This document shows positions 1 through 9,693 of a stretch of 64,000 bases of DNA, in pieces (position 1 is the first letter of the stretch; every line of letters begins with the position of its first letter). The notes beneath the pieces were generated by a model. It was not told the DNA's origin, searched no databases, and saw nothing but the letters and a program-made list of their open reading frames with translations. The translations under genes and the position numbers were made by a program. Origin of the DNA: Magnetospirillum gryphiswaldense MSR-1 v2 (GTDB lineage: Bacteria > Pseudomonadota > Alphaproteobacteria > Rhodospirillales > Magnetospirillaceae); assembly GCF_000513295.1 (NCBI RefSeq), contig NC_023065.1, positions 3,270,501 through 3,334,500 of the forward strand. Reading direction: 5' to 3'.

Positions 1-1354
1 CGTGATAACCGATCAGGCCGCGCGAAGGGGCCAGGAAGGTGATGCGGGTCTTGCCGCCGCCGGTGGGGCGCATGCCGGTCAGCTCGGCCTTGCGCAGCGT
101 CATCTTTTCCACCACCGCACCCGAGAACTCGTCGTCGACGTCGACGAACACTTCCTCGATCGGCTCCATGCGCTTGCCGTTCTCGGTCTGGAACAGCACG
201 CGCGGACGCGACACCGACAGCTCGAAGCCTTCACGGCGCATGGTTTCGATCAGCACGCCCAATTGCAGTTCGCCACGGCCCGCCACTTCAAAGGCGTCCC
301 TGGAATCCTGCTCGGTGATGCGGATGGCGACGTTGGATTCGGCTTCACGCATCAGACGGGCGCCGATGACGCGGCTGGTGACCTTGTCGCCTTCGGTGCC
401 GGCCAACGGGCTGTCGTTGACCGAGAAGATCATGGCCAGGGTCGGCGGGTCGATGGGCTGGGCCTTCAGGGGCTCGTCCACTTCGGCGGCGCAGATGGTG
501 TCGGCGACGGTGACCTTGGTCATGCCGGCCAGACAGACGATGTCGCCAGCCTCGGCGCTTTCCACCGGCACACGATCGATGCCACGGAAGGACAGGATCT
601 TGCTGGCGCGGAACTGCTCGACCAGACCGTCCTTGTTGATGCCCTTGACCGCCTGGTTCAGCTTCAGGATGCCGGTTTCGATGCGGCCGGTGAGGATGCG
701 GCCCAGATAGGGGTCGGCTTCCAAGGTGGTGGCCAGCATGGAGAACGGCTTTTCCAGATCGCGCGAAGGCGCCGGCACGTGGCGCAGGATCAGGTCGAAC
801 AGCGGCTCCAGCCCGGCATCCTTGGGGCCTTCCGGCGCTTCGGCGGCCCAGCCGTCGCGACCGACGGCGAACAAGGTGGGGAAGTCCAGCTGTTCGTCGG
901 TGGCGTCGAGCGCCGAGAACAGGTCGAAGCACTCGTCGTGCACTTCGTGGGCGCGGGCGTCGCCACGGTCAACCTTGTTGACGATGACGATGGGGCGCAG
1001 GCCCAGGCCCAGGGCCTTGCCGGTGACGAACTTGGTCTGCGGCATCGGCCCTTCGGCGGCGTCGACCAGCACGACCACGCCATCGACCATGGACAGGATG
1101 CGTTCGACCTCACCGCCGAAATCGGCGTGGCCGGGGGTGTCGACGATGTTGATGCGCACGCCCTTCCAGTCCACCGAGGTGCACTTGGCCAAAATGGTGA
1201 TGCCGCGCTCCTTTTCCAGGTCATTGGAATCCATGACGCGGTCCGCAACCTGCTGGTTTTCGCGGAAAGTGCCGGATTGCTTGAGCATGGCGTCGACCAG
1301 GGTAGTTTTGCCGTGGTCGACGTGGGCGATGATAGCGATGTTCCTGAGTTCCAT
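1..1354 (-). CDS. typA: Translational GTPase TypA/BipA (3' part outside window)
   Basis: A ribosome-associated GTPase of the EF-G superfamily, linked in other bacteria to ribosome assembly and stress or cold adaptation. The N-terminus reads [20 protein letters not shown], which holds the G1 P-loop (HVDHGKT). It is followed by the switch region RGITI, the G3 motif DTPGH and the G4 motif NKVD, then the domain II and EF-G-like domains. About 451 codons are visible of a family length near 605, so the C-terminal quarter lies beyond base 1. The ATG is the family start. It is 23 bases downstream of the adenosine kinase stop on the same strand, so the two may be cotranscribed. Identification is essentially certain from the GTPase motifs and TypA-specific spacing. 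Confidence 0.97.
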   Translation of the reverse strand, partial: MELRNIAIIAHVDHGKTTLVDAMLKQSGTFRENQQVADRVMDSNDLEKERGITILAKCTSVDWKGVRINIVDTPGHADFGGEVERILSMVDGVVVLVDAAEGPMPQTKFVTGKALGLGLRPIVIVNKVDRGDARAHEVHDECFDLFSALDATDEQLDFPTLFAVGRDGWAAEAPEGPKDAGLEPLFDLILRHVPAPSRDLEKPFSMLATTLEADPYLGRILTGRIETGILKLNQAVKGINKDGLVEQFRASKILSFRGIDRVPVESAEAGDIVCLAGMTKVTVADTICAAEVDEPLKAQPIDPPTLAMIFSVNDSPLAGTEGDKVTSRVIGARLMREAESNVAIRITEQDSRDAFEVAGRGELQLGVLIETMRREGFELSVSRPRVLFQTENGKRMEPIEEVFVDVDDEFSGAVVEKMTLRKAELTGMRPTGGGKTRITFLAPSRGLIGYH

Positions 1355-1377
1355 GGGGATGTCGTTCAATAACCGGA

Positions 1378-2382
1378 TCAGAGGGAAGGGAGGCCAAGCG
1401 TTTCCGCGGCCAGTTGGGCAAGCGGGCGCTCGGGTCGGGCACCGAAATGGGAAATCACCTCGCCGGCGGCGATGCCGCCGAGCAAGGCGCAGGTGGCCAG
1501 GTCGCGGCCCTGGGTGAAGCCGTGCAGGAAGCCGGCGGCGTACAGATCGCCGGCCCCGGTGGTGTCGACCACCTGGGCCACCGGCGCGGCACCGACGACA
1601 ATGGCGTCTTCGCCGGCGATGACCACCGAGCCCTTGGCGCCACGGGTGATGGCGGCGACCCGGCAATGCCCGCGTGAGGCGCGGATGGCGTCGTCGAAAT
1701 TGTCGGTCTGGTACAACGAGCACAATTCGGCTTCGTTGGCGAACAGGATATCCACGTGATTGGCCACCAGATCGGCGAAATCGACGCGGTGACGGTCGAC
1801 GCAGAACGGATCGGACAACGACAGCGATACCATGCGACCGGCACCGTGGGCGACCGAGGCGGCAGCCAGGAAGGCGCGCTTGGCCGCTGGCGGATCGTAC
1901 AGATAGCCTTCCAGATAGGTGACAGCGGAAGAGGCGATGATCGCCTCGTCCACGTCGTCGGGGGTCAGCTCGACGCAGGCGCCCAGATACGTCAACATGG
2001 TGCGCTGGGCGTCGGGGGTGACCAGGACGAAGCAGCGTGCGGTGGAATTGCCGTCCTCGGCGGGGGCGGTGTCGAAGGTGATGCCGGCGCTGCGGATGTC
2101 GTGGCGGAACACCTGACCCAACTGGTCGTTCTTGACCTTGCCCACATAGGCGGCCTTGCCCCCCAGCGAGGCGATGCCGACGATGGTGTTGGCGGCGGAC
2201 CCACCCGAGCATTCGATACCGGGGGGCAGACGCTCGTAGATGGACTCGGCGGTGGCCGAATCGATGAGGGTCATGACCCCCTTGGTCAGGTCCAACTGCG
2301 ACAGCAGGGCGTCGTCGGCATGCACCAGCACGTCGACAATCGCGTTGCCGATGCCGGCCACGTGGAAGCGAGTATCCGCCAT
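1378..2382 (-). CDS. PfkB-family carbohydrate kinase, probable adenosine kinase
   Basis: A 334-residue ribokinase-fold kinase that probably phosphorylates adenosine or a related nucleoside with ATP in purine salvage. The glycine-rich substrate motif GGSAANT lies near residue 60. The second PfkB signature [16 protein letters not shown] lies near residue 267 and includes the GAGD anion hole and catalytic Asp. Alphaproteobacterial proteins of this length and pattern are usually annotated adenosine kinase, but sugar specificity cannot be read from sequence alone. A purine-rich AAGAGA stretch precedes the ATG. It lies upstream of typA on the same strand and diverges from the EI24 protein across 151 bases. 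Confidence 0.88.
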   Translation of the reverse strand: MADTRFHVAGIGNAIVDVLVHADDALLSQLDLTKGVMTLIDSATAESIYERLPPGIECSGGSAANTIVGIASLGGKAAYVGKVKNDQLGQVFRHDIRSAGITFDTAPAEDGNSTARCFVLVTPDAQRTMLTYLGACVELTPDDVDEAIIASSAVTYLEGYLYDPPAAKRAFLAAASVAHGAGRMVSLSLSDPFCVDRHRVDFADLVANHVDILFANEAELCSLYQTDNFDDAIRASRGHCRVAAITRGAKGSVVIAGEDAIVVGAAPVAQVVDTTGAGDLYAAGFLHGFTQGRDLATCALLGGIAAGEVISHFGARPERPLAQLAAETLGLPSL

Positions 2383-2533
2383 TCTCTTGATCTCTTGCTA
2401 TAGCGCGCGATATGGGTCAATGGGACCGCGTCCGGCCGACCCGTTTGGCGGCGCAGTATAACGGTGCGCGCGTTTGGAACAATAAAAAACGGTGCGTTCA
2501 CGGCAACGTCACCGACAATAAGGGGGAAAAAGC

Positions 2534-3214
2534 ATGATCGGTGCTTTGTGGAAGGCGTTGGCGCAATTATCCGACCCGCGTCTGGCGCGGGTACTGAAAT
2601 TGGGGGTGCTGGGGGCCCTGGCCGCTTATGTGGCCCTGGTGGCGATCATCTGGACGGTGCTGGCCAATGTCAGCCTGTTCACCAATGCCTGGGCCGACTG
2701 GAGCAGCGATCTGGCCATCGGCGCCCTGGCCCTGGTGCTGCCCATACTGTTTTTCCCCGCTCTGGCCACCACCATCATGGGGCCGATGCTGGACGGCGTC
2801 GCCGACGCCGTCGATGCCCGCCACTATCCGCACCTTGCCGCCGCCCGCCCGCAACCGACGACGGAAGTCATCCTGGGCACCTTGCGTTTCCTGGCGCTGA
2901 CCGTGATTATCAATCTGGCCGCCCTGCCGCTTTACGGCATCTTGCTGTTTACCGGCCTGACCGTTTTGCTGGCCACCGCCATCAACGGCTATCTGCTGGG
3001 GCGGGAATATTTCGAGATGGCGGCGCTGCGCCGGTTGGAGCCGGCCATGGTCCGGGCCCTGTTCAAGGCGCGGCTGGGGCAGGTGTGGCTGGCCGGGGTG
3101 GTCATCGCCTTTCTGTTCTCGGTGCCGTTGCTCAATCTGGCGGCGCCGGTCATCGCCGCCGCGTTCATGACTCACGTGGCGGAAACGTTGCGCATGCGAG
3201 CAAATTCAGTATAA
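2534..3214 (+). CDS. EI24/CysZ-like integral membrane protein
   Basis: A 226-residue inner-membrane protein with about four to five hydrophobic segments (residues 20-50, 64-90, 115-160 and 180-215). The family pattern includes the PALATTIMGPMLD turn and a GREYFEMAALRR motif after the third membrane block. This matches the EI24 domain family, which contains the sulfate permease CysZ. Many alphaproteobacterial members are annotated only as EI24 proteins, so sulfate transport is a possibility rather than a conclusion. The start has a strong AAGGGGG Shine-Dalgarno sequence eight bases upstream of the ATG. A small lipoprotein gene follows 30 bases downstream on the same strand. Confidence 0.85.
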   Translation: MIGALWKALAQLSDPRLARVLKLGVLGALAAYVALVAIIWTVLANVSLFTNAWADWSSDLAIGALALVLPILFFPALATTIMGPMLDGVADAVDARHYPHLAAARPQPTTEVILGTLRFLALTVIINLAALPLYGILLFTGLTVLLATAINGYLLGREYFEMAALRRLEPAMVRALFKARLGQVWLAGVVIAFLFSVPLLNLAAPVIAAAFMTHVAETLRMRANSV

Positions 3215-3244
3215 TCCGGCAATCTCCTCGCCCCGGTGGTCCCC

Positions 3245-3673
3245 ATGCGCCCGAGCCGTCTTGCGTTGCTGTCGCCCTTGCTGTTGCTGGTTGCTTGCGG
3301 CGGTAATCCGCAAACCGCGTCCGGCCCCCATGTTGCCGGTGGTTTTTCCGGCACGGATTCTTCCGCCTCCGCAATGAAAAACGGCGATCAGCTGGCGGCG
3401 ATTCCCGGCGGCCTGTCCGAGCCGGCGCGGTTGAAGGGGTTGAACACCGTGCAGATCAAGTCGGTGCTGGGCCGCCCCGGCTTCACCCGCCGCGATGCCC
3501 CAGCGGAAATCTGGCAGTATCGGGGCCAGGTCTGCACCTTGGATCTGTTCCTCTATGACGACGGCAGCCATCAGGTGGTCGCCCATTACGCCATGCGCGG
3601 CACCCAGCCCCTGGACGAGCGCGGTTGTTTCGACGAACTGACCGGACGCGGGCGCGCGGCGCCCATGTCGTGA
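3245..3673 (+). CDS. Small lipoprotein, function unknown
   Basis: A 142-residue putative lipoprotein. The start MRPSRLALLSPLLLLVACGG carries a positive n-region, a leucine-rich core and a lipobox (LVAC) with Cys at residue 18. A GTG nine bases upstream is also in frame, but the ATG gives the better signal peptide. The mature part contains LNTVQIKSVLGRPGFTRRD followed by a short beta-rich stretch with IWQYRG and LDLFLYDDG. This resembles the SmpA/OmlA-type fold loosely, and I do not claim that family. Probably cotranscribed with the EI24 gene. No function can be assigned. Confidence 0.75.
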   Translation: MRPSRLALLSPLLLLVACGGNPQTASGPHVAGGFSGTDSSASAMKNGDQLAAIPGGLSEPARLKGLNTVQIKSVLGRPGFTRRDAPAEIWQYRGQVCTLDLFLYDDGSHQVVAHYAMRGTQPLDERGCFDELTGRGRAAPMS

Positions 3674-3720
3674 TCATCTATAGCATCGAGCCTTAAATAC
3701 GACGCATCCTCCGCCCACCC

Positions 3721-3805
3721 CGTCATACCCGCGCAGGCGGGTATCCAGGAGTCGCGGAAAAGGTGGAGGTGCACCCTCTGGACTCCCGCCGGCGCGGGAG
3801 TGACG
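3721..3805. repeat. Dispersed palindromic (REP/BIME-like) element
   Basis: Two imperfect inverted arms face each other: CGTCATACCCGCGCAGGCGG at the left and the complement of CCGGCGCGGGAGTGACG at the right. The outer 28 bases pair with about six mismatches around a roughly 27-base centre. Both arms also have the CCAG/CTGG continuation. The CGTCATNCCCGCGCAGGCGGGNATCCAGG core is of the kind found scattered between genes in many proteobacteria. It lies between two convergent genes, the usual position for such elements. A role as transcription stop or RNA-stabilising hairpin is plausible but not shown. Confidence 0.7.
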
Positions 3806-3830
3806 GCTTTACTGGCTGACCGGAGTGCTG

Positions 3831-4739
3831 TCAGCTGAGAATGCCCTGACGCCCCAACCGGGCATGATCGAAGCGCAACAGGCTGTTGTGGCGGATCAGG
3901 GCGCGGATCGCATCCACATAGGCATGTCCCCGTTCCGAATAGGCGGTCAAGGCCCCGGCCAAGGAATGGCCGTCGGGAGAACCGCCGCGCGCCCGGATCT
4001 GGGCGCGGATACGACGCAAGGGCTCGTAGGCGCGGTGGCTGTTGAGGTTCTGCGCATAGGCGCGCACCGCCGCGTGCAGGGACTCGAAGCTGGCCATGGC
4101 CGGCCCGCCCTGGTCGCCTTCGGGAACGATGTCGCCACCCACCTGGCCGAACAGATTGTTGCCCTCGCGGACAAAGCGCGAGGTGCCCCAACCCGATTCC
4201 TCCACCGCCTGGGCCAAGGCCAGGGACGGCGGCACCACGTCGACCCGGCGCAGCAAGACGGCAATGTCGGTGCTGGGTGACTGATAGCGCTGGGCCAGAT
4301 CGGCCAACCAACCATCGTCGCGGGCGACTTTGCCCTGACGCATGGCTTCCAGGCGGGCGCGATCCTCGGCTATTTCCTCGTTGACCACCAGGATCAGCGG
4401 CAGCATCAGGCGCAGGAACACCTGCTTCTTGGTGTCGATCTCGTCCAGGCTGTCCAGATCGCCGGGCAGGCTGGGCAGAAACAAAGGCGGCACCCTGTGG
4501 CCGGCGGCGACGCGGTCCAAGCGATAATTCATGCGGGTGAAGGCGGCGTCCAGGCGGGTGGCCTGAGTGCGTTCATCCTCGGACAGCGACGTTTCCAGCC
4601 CCACCGGCTCGCCACGGACCAGCCAGCGCCACAGGGGGGATTCGGTCCCCAGCGCCACCAGCAGATAAAGCCCTGCTACCGCCAAGATAGGCGGTAGCAG
4701 GGTGAAAATCGAGGATTTGACGTTCGGCTGTCCGCTCAT
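3831..4739 (-). CDS. Bax-like glucosaminidase-domain protein (peptidoglycan hydrolase)
   Basis: A 302-residue membrane-anchored, periplasm-facing protein. An N-terminal hydrophobic segment at about residues 11-30 precedes a variable region. A C-terminal glucosaminidase domain of the E. coli Bax type follows from about residue 165. The motif LAQAVEESGWGTSRFVREGNN contains the expected catalytic Glu, and YAQNLNSHRAYEPLR and TAYSERGHAY follow in family order. It should cleave N-acetylglucosaminyl linkages in peptidoglycan, although activity is inferred. No clear Shine-Dalgarno precedes the ATG. It lies 23 bases downstream of the nfu stop on the same strand. Confidence 0.85.
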   Translation of the reverse strand: MSGQPNVKSSIFTLLPPILAVAGLYLLVALGTESPLWRWLVRGEPVGLETSLSEDERTQATRLDAAFTRMNYRLDRVAAGHRVPPLFLPSLPGDLDSLDEIDTKKQVFLRLMLPLILVVNEEIAEDRARLEAMRQGKVARDDGWLADLAQRYQSPSTDIAVLLRRVDVVPPSLALAQAVEESGWGTSRFVREGNNLFGQVGGDIVPEGDQGGPAMASFESLHAAVRAYAQNLNSHRAYEPLRRIRAQIRARGGSPDGHSLAGALTAYSERGHAYVDAIRALIRHNSLLRFDHARLGRQGILS

Positions 4740-4762
4740 GCAGGGATGGAGCGAAGCAGGGG

Positions 4763-5311
4763 TCAGTCGACCGCCTGCACCGCCACCACTTCCGGCACGT
4801 AGTACTTCAGCATGTTCTCGATACCGTGCTTCAAGGTGGCGGTCGAGCTGGGGCAGCCCGAGCAGGCGCCTTGCAGATGCACATAGACGATGCCGTCGTC
4901 GAAGGAGCGGAAAATGATGTCGCCGCCATCCTGGGCCACCGCCGGACGGACGCGGGTATCCAGCAATTCCTTGATCTGGCGGACGATGTCGGTTTCCTCG
5001 CCGTCGCTGACCTTCTCGGTCCCTTCATTGATCACCGGCAGCAGGCCGGCGGTGAAGAAATCCATGATCGCCGACAGCAACAAAGGCTTCAGAGTGCCCC
5101 AAGTGGCGGCTTCGGTCTTGCCGACGGTGATGAAGTCGCCGCCCAGGAACACCGAGGCGACGCCGTCGACGGTGAACAGCTTGGCCGCCAGCGGCGAGCG
5201 GGTGGCGGCTTCGGCGGAACCGAAATCGGCGGTGCCGGCGGGCATGACTTCACGCCCGGGCAGGAACTTCAGGGTCGACGGATTGGGGGTGTTTTCAGTC
5301 TGGATGAACAT
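4763..5311 (-). CDS. NifU/Nfu-type Fe-S cluster scaffold or carrier
   Basis: A 182-residue protein with the two-domain Nfu layout. The N-terminal Nfu_N domain begins MFIQTENTPNPSTLKFLPG, and the C-terminal NifU-like domain carries ACSGCPSS with the cluster-binding CxxC. Family members deliver 4Fe-4S clusters to target enzymes in the cytoplasm. The ATG at 5311 is preceded by GAGGA at good spacing, and a TTG immediately upstream is unlikely to be used. The length matches the alphaproteobacterial/mitochondrial Nfu1 group. The neighbours do not suggest a specific client. Confidence 0.95.
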   Translation of the reverse strand: MFIQTENTPNPSTLKFLPGREVMPAGTADFGSAEAATRSPLAAKLFTVDGVASVFLGGDFITVGKTEAATWGTLKPLLLSAIMDFFTAGLLPVINEGTEKVSDGEETDIVRQIKELLDTRVRPAVAQDGGDIIFRSFDDGIVYVHLQGACSGCPSSTATLKHGIENMLKYYVPEVVAVQAVD

Positions 5312-5418
5312 CAAATCCTCGCAAGAGACGAGCCAAATTCATATCAGCCTAAATGGACCCCTGAACCGCCTCTGTCAAGCCATCAAACCCAAGTGATTTA
5401 CTAGGGGATTGACCGGCA

Positions 5419-5901
5419 TCAGGTGATCGCCTCGATCTGCTCGGCGGTCAGATTGCCGGGAATGATGGTCAGCGGCACCCGCAGCTTGCCGATGAACTTG
5501 CCGGACAGTGCGCTGACCAGCGGGCCGGGACCGCCCGATCCGGTGTCGGCGGCCAGGGTGAGAACCGAGATCAACGGCTCTTCGTTGATCAAGGCGATGA
5601 CTTCCTCGCGCGGGTTGCCCTCGCGCACGTAAAGCACCGGCAATTCGCCGGACAACTCGTTGACCTCGGCGGCCAGACGCTGCAACAAGGCTTCGGCGTC
5701 CTGGCGGGCTTCTTCCCGCATCAATTTGCCGATCGAGGCGAAATGCTGGTATTCGGTCGGCTCGATCACGCGCAGCAAGGCGACGCGACCGCCGGTATGG
5801 CGGGCACGGCGGCAGGAAAACATCAGCGCGGCACGCATTTCCTCGCTGTCGTCGACCACCACCAGGAAGACACGGCCTGAGCCGGTATGCGGATCTGACA
5901 T
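5419..5901 (-). CDS. Universal stress protein (UspA family)
   Basis: A 160-residue cytoplasmic UspA-fold protein. It begins MSDPHTGSGRVFLVVVDDSE with the first beta strand and the Asp that contacts nucleotide. The classical ATP-binding G-2x-G-9x-G(S/T) run is not clean: the C-terminal part reads GPLVSALSGKFIGKLRVPL. Nucleotide binding is therefore uncertain. I chose the ATG at 5901 because GGGAGG lies seven bases upstream; an in-frame start 48 bases earlier lacks this. It follows the TIGR02186 gene at 17 bases on the same strand and is probably its operon partner. Confidence 0.88.
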   Translation of the reverse strand: MSDPHTGSGRVFLVVVDDSEEMRAALMFSCRRARHTGGRVALLRVIEPTEYQHFASIGKLMREEARQDAEALLQRLAAEVNELSGELPVLYVREGNPREEVIALINEEPLISVLTLAADTGSGGPGPLVSALSGKFIGKLRVPLTIIPGNLTAEQIEAIT

Positions 5902-5918
5902 GGCTATCCTCCCGTTGA

Positions 5919-6653
5919 TTATTTCTTGAACGCGGCTGCCGCCAGCCAACCCGACGCCGCCGCCAGCATGATGGCGATCAGGCCATAGGCCGCCGCCTGC
6001 TGATGGGCGAAATCGAACAGATCGGCACCGATGCCGATTTTCGAGATCACCAGGGGCGTGGTCTGGGCGCTGATGACGTCACCGCCTTGGATCAGGTAAA
6101 CCTCGACCAGATAGGTGCCCACCGGCACATTGGCGGGAAAGTGGATTTCGGTGCGAAACAGCCGGTGACTCATGAAGCCGATCTGCTGCACCACGTCACC
6201 GTACAAGCCCTTTTTCTGCTTCAGCCGGATCAGGGCGTCACGATAGGCGGTGCCATCGGCGCCATTGTCCTTGGTGTCGATGGACAGATCGAGATGGTCC
6301 AGTCCGATCTGGTGACGGTCGAGCACGGCGACCGGCGCGATCTCGGCCAACGGCTTGGTGCTGGCGACCCGATAGAAGCTGGGGGCGCTTTCCACCTCGG
6401 CGCTGCCGGTGTTGATCCAGATGCCGGCCTTACGATCCTTGCGGCGCACGATTTCCGCCTTGGCCGGACCGCGCACCACCACCACCACCTCACCCTCGCC
6501 ATCGACGGCACCGAACAGCAACACGTCGGTACCGGCGAAACCGGTGGTGATGGCCACCAGATGCTTGGACAGATCGGCCACCAGCGGTTCATTGGCGCGG
6601 GCTGTACCCAACGTGCCCACCAACAGGGCGATGATCAGGATAAGCCGCTTCAT
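5919..6653 (-). CDS. TIGR02186 family membrane-anchored protein
   Basis: A 244-residue protein with an N-terminal signal sequence (MKRLILIIALLVGTLGTARA) and a C-terminal membrane helix near residues 220-240. The long middle part is periplasmic and beta-rich. Motifs such as FGAVDGEGEVVVVVRGP and FRTEIHFPANVPVGTYLVEVYL match the alphaproteobacterial family TIGR02186, of unknown function. Its start overlaps the stop of the upstream TauE/SafE gene by one base (TGATG). Translational coupling is therefore likely, and this gene pair recurs in alphaproteobacteria. A functional partnership with the permease is inference. Confidence 0.85.
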   Translation of the reverse strand: MKRLILIIALLVGTLGTARANEPLVADLSKHLVAITTGFAGTDVLLFGAVDGEGEVVVVVRGPAKAEIVRRKDRKAGIWINTGSAEVESAPSFYRVASTKPLAEIAPVAVLDRHQIGLDHLDLSIDTKDNGADGTAYRDALIRLKQKKGLYGDVVQQIGFMSHRLFRTEIHFPANVPVGTYLVEVYLIQGGDVISAQTTPLVISKIGIGADLFDFAHQQAAAYGLIAIMLAAASGWLAAAAFKK

Positions 6654-7582
6654 CAGTGCTTTCCTCCGGCGCCCAGGGTGAACATTTCCGTCGGCGTGGT
6701 GATCAGGTCGATGCCCAGCTTGACGCAAACCAGCAAGACGATCAAAGCCAACAGCACGCGCAATTGCTCGCCCTTCAGCCGCACCGACATCTTGGCCCCG
6801 ACCTGGGCGCCGATGACGCCGCCCAACAGCAACAACAGGGCCAGCACCACATCGACGGTGAAATTGCGGGTGGCGTGCAGGAAGGTGGAATTGGCGGTGA
6901 CGAAGATGATCTGGAACAGCGACGTCCCCACCACCACCGAGGTGGGCATGCCCAGCAGATAGATCATGGCCGGAACCATGATGAAGCCGCCGCCCACACC
7001 CATGATCGCCGCCAGCACGCCGACCAACAGCCCCAGGCTCAGGGGCAGGATGGCGCTGATATAGAGTTTCGAGCGGCGGAAACGGATCTTGAACGGCAAG
7101 CCGTGGATCCAGGTGTGCTGGTGCAGCTTCTTGCGCGCCACCCCGGCTTCACCGGCACGATGGCTTTGCACCAGCGACTGAATGCTTTCGATGAACATCA
7201 TGCCGCCGACGATGCCCAAAAAGACGACGTAGCACAGCGCGATCACCAGATCGACCTGCCCCATGCCGCGCAGCCATTTGAACAGCTCGACACCGCCGAA
7301 CGAGCCGACGAAGCCGCCCATGGTCAGGATCAGCCCCATCTTGATGTCGACATTGCCGCGCCGCCAATGGGCGAGCACGCCGGACACCGACGAGGCGACG
7401 ATCTGCGCCGCTTCGGTGCCCACCGCCACCGCCGGCGGAATGCCCAAGAAGATCAACAGCGGCGTCATCAAAAAGCCGCCGCCGACGCCAAACAACCCCG
7501 ACATGAAGCCGACGCCACCGCCGAGCCCCAGAATCAGGAACACGTTCACGGACATTTCCGCGATCGGAAGATATATCTGCAT
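6653..7582 (-). CDS. TauE/SafE family anion permease
   Basis: A 309-residue inner-membrane protein with about eight predicted helices. It shows the two family repeats GFMSGLFGVGGGFLMTPLLI (residues 24-43) and LAAIMGVGGGFIMVPAMIYL, each with the GxGGG turn. TauE/SafE proteins export or import sulfite, sulfoacetate and other small anions; the substrate here is unknown. The start at 7582 has GGGGAGG five bases upstream, whereas the longer frame has no such site. A basic loop of about 45 residues separates the two halves. Coupling to the TIGR02186 gene suggests a common process. Confidence 0.9.
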   Translation of the reverse strand: MQIYLPIAEMSVNVFLILGLGGGVGFMSGLFGVGGGFLMTPLLIFLGIPPAVAVGTEAAQIVASSVSGVLAHWRRGNVDIKMGLILTMGGFVGSFGGVELFKWLRGMGQVDLVIALCYVVFLGIVGGMMFIESIQSLVQSHRAGEAGVARKKLHQHTWIHGLPFKIRFRRSKLYISAILPLSLGLLVGVLAAIMGVGGGFIMVPAMIYLLGMPTSVVVGTSLFQIIFVTANSTFLHATRNFTVDVVLALLLLLGGVIGAQVGAKMSVRLKGEQLRVLLALIVLLVCVKLGIDLITTPTEMFTLGAGGKH

Positions 7583-7691
7583 GGCCTCCCCGCCCCTCAT
7601 CAAAGACAGGCGTGCACGCGTCTTTTGGCGTGCTTCGTTAATCCCTTGTCGTCTTTTGCCGGGCCCTTGGCAACAAGAATTTCATGTTTTT

Positions 7692-8618
7692 CTAATGTTC
7701 GTCGCCACCAGCCAGGGCCGCCGCCAATCCGGCCAACCGAGAACGCGCCTGCAGCAGACGAAACCCCTGATTGGTCAGATGATTGGGCAACAAGGCGGAA
7801 TCCTCGTCGCCGGCCAGAACCAGTGCCGGCTGCAATGCCGCCGCCCGGTTGAGCGCGGCCAGCATGGCTTGCCATTGCTCGCCCAGATCGGCCGCCGCCA
7901 GGATCTGGGCGAAATCCCAGCCCAACTCGCGCAGGATCATGGATTGGGCATAAAGCCGGCCCTTGGTGTCGAAATACAGATCATCGGCACCGGCATCAAA
8001 CAAGGTCCAATGACCCTGGGCCAGATGGGCGTCCAGACGGTCGGCGGCGGCATCCATGTCGGTGCCGATCAGGGCCAGCAGCTTGGCCAAGCTGGCGCGG
8101 TCACGGGCAAAGACGGCGTCGCCGGTGGTCAGGTGGTCGTTGAACACCAAGAGATTACGCGCGGCCGAGCGGTATTGCTTTTCCGACGATGCGGTCGGCG
8201 CCCAGGAGGTGCGCGAATCGAACTTCCACACCGTACCGGGATATTTGAGGAAACCGGCGGCACGGGACAGTTCCAGATCCTCTGCCCCGCTTTCGATGGA
8301 AAGGCCGTTCAGATGGGCGGTGACGCGGGCGATGGCGCCGACGATGCCGGTCTGATAGGCCGGCATGTTGTCCAGCAGTGACGAAGGATTGAAGAACGGG
8401 TCGTTGGCGACCCATTTATGGTCGTCCACCTCGCGCAGGATCAGCCGCGCCGCCATGGCCACCGCTCGGCTTTGCGGAGCGGTGACGGCGCCGGGGCCGT
8501 ATTCGGGATCGGCATCGATCTTATGCGCAAGGCCCATGCCGATGCCGTAATAGAGCAGCAGCAGGACCGGCAGGACCGGCAGCAGCCACGCAAGCCAACG
8601 CTTGGTATCGGGGGCCAT
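7692..8618 (-). CDS. DUF2333 family protein
   Basis: A 308-residue protein with one N-terminal membrane helix (residues 10-30) and a large soluble, presumably periplasmic, domain. The segment DHKWVANDPFFNPSSLLDNM followed by PAYQTGI is characteristic of DUF2333. Helical regions rich in Ala and Leu follow. No catalytic residues can be proposed. The ATG has GAGGAG upstream. It lies 13 bases after the trpS stop in the mutS-to-trpS gene run, so it is probably expressed with cell-envelope and housekeeping genes. Function is unknown. Confidence 0.8.
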   Translation of the reverse strand: MAPDTKRWLAWLLPVLPVLLLLYYGIGMGLAHKIDADPEYGPGAVTAPQSRAVAMAARLILREVDDHKWVANDPFFNPSSLLDNMPAYQTGIVGAIARVTAHLNGLSIESGAEDLELSRAAGFLKYPGTVWKFDSRTSWAPTASSEKQYRSAARNLLVFNDHLTTGDAVFARDRASLAKLLALIGTDMDAAADRLDAHLAQGHWTLFDAGADDLYFDTKGRLYAQSMILRELGWDFAQILAAADLGEQWQAMLAALNRAAALQPALVLAGDEDSALLPNHLTNQGFRLLQARSRLAGLAAALAGGDEH

Positions 8619-8631
8619 GGACGCGTGCTCC

Positions 8632-9630
8632 TCAGGGTCTCAGGAAACCGACGATGTCGTAGACATCCTTCAAGATCGGCTCGGCGATGGCGTTGGCGCG
8701 TTCGGCACCCTGGCGCAGCACCGCATCGATATGACTGGGATCAGCCATCAGCCGCTTCATCTCGGCATTGATCGGCCCCAGCACCGACACCGCCAGATCG
8801 ACCAGCTCGGCCTTGAACTCGCTGAACTGGCGCTCGGCGAAATGATGGATCACCTCGGTCTTGTCGCGGTCCGAGAGGGCAGCGTAAATGCCCAACAGAT
8901 TGGACGCCTCGGGCCGTTCTTCCAGCCCTTCGACCGAATGGGGCATGGGGAACAGATCGGTCTTGGCCTTACGCACCTTGAGGGCGATGGTGTCGGCATC
9001 ATCGGTCATGTTGATGCGCGAATAATCGCTTTCGTCCGATTTCGACATCTTCTTGGCGCCGTCGCGCAAGGACATGACGCGGGTGGCGGCGCCGAAGATC
9101 AGCGGCTCGGGCAACGGGAAGAAATCGACGCCGTAATCGTTGTTGAACTTCTGCGCGGTGTCGCGGGCCAGTTCCAGATGCTGCTTCTGATCCTCGCCCA
9201 CCGGCACATGGGTGGCCTTGTAGATCAGGATGTCGGCGCTCATCAGATTGGGATAGGCGAACAGGCCGACCGAGGCGTTTTCCTTGTGCTTGCCGGCCTT
9301 TTCCTTGAACTGGGTCATGCGGTTGAGCCAGCCCATGCGGGCGACGCAGTTGAACACCCAGGCCAATTGCGCGTGCGCCGGCACGGTGGATTGGTTGAAC
9401 AACACGTTCTTGGCCGGGTCGATGCCGGCGGCGATCATGCCGGCGGCCACTTCGCGGGTGTTGCGGGTCAGTTCCTTGGGGTCTTGCCACACGGTGATGG
9501 CATGCTGGTCGACCATGCAGAAGATGCATTCATACTGGTCCTGCAAGCGGACCCAGTTGCGGATGGCACCAAGATAATTGCCGAGGTGAAGGTTTCCGGT
9601 CGGCTGAACGCCGGAAAAAATGCGCTGCAT
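8632..9630 (-). CDS. trpS: Tryptophanyl-tRNA synthetase
   Basis: A 332-residue class I aminoacyl-tRNA synthetase that charges tRNA-Trp. The N-terminus [20 protein letters not shown] contains the HIGH equivalent HLGN. The KMSKS loop appears intact as [17 protein letters not shown] near residue 195. Family landmarks [22 protein letters not shown] and PVGED are all present, and the length equals typical bacterial TrpS. It lies downstream of murJ in a gene order common in alphaproteobacteria. Nothing unusual is seen. Confidence 0.98.
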   Translation of the reverse strand: MQRIFSGVQPTGNLHLGNYLGAIRNWVRLQDQYECIFCMVDQHAITVWQDPKELTRNTREVAAGMIAAGIDPAKNVLFNQSTVPAHAQLAWVFNCVARMGWLNRMTQFKEKAGKHKENASVGLFAYPNLMSADILIYKATHVPVGEDQKQHLELARDTAQKFNNDYGVDFFPLPEPLIFGAATRVMSLRDGAKKMSKSDESDYSRINMTDDADTIALKVRKAKTDLFPMPHSVEGLEERPEASNLLGIYAALSDRDKTEVIHHFAERQFSEFKAELVDLAVSVLGPINAEMKRLMADPSHIDAVLRQGAERANAIAEPILKDVYDIVGFLRP

Positions 9631-9693
9631 GGGGGATGTGCTCCAGGTTTGGACCCTTGAATGGGTTCAGCTATGCCCGAAGACCGTGTTCTG

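Noticed and set aside
7614-7633. Terminator hairpin after the DUF2333 gene (GCACGC/GCGTGC stem)
   Set aside because: The stem is only six bases and no run of T follows on either strand.
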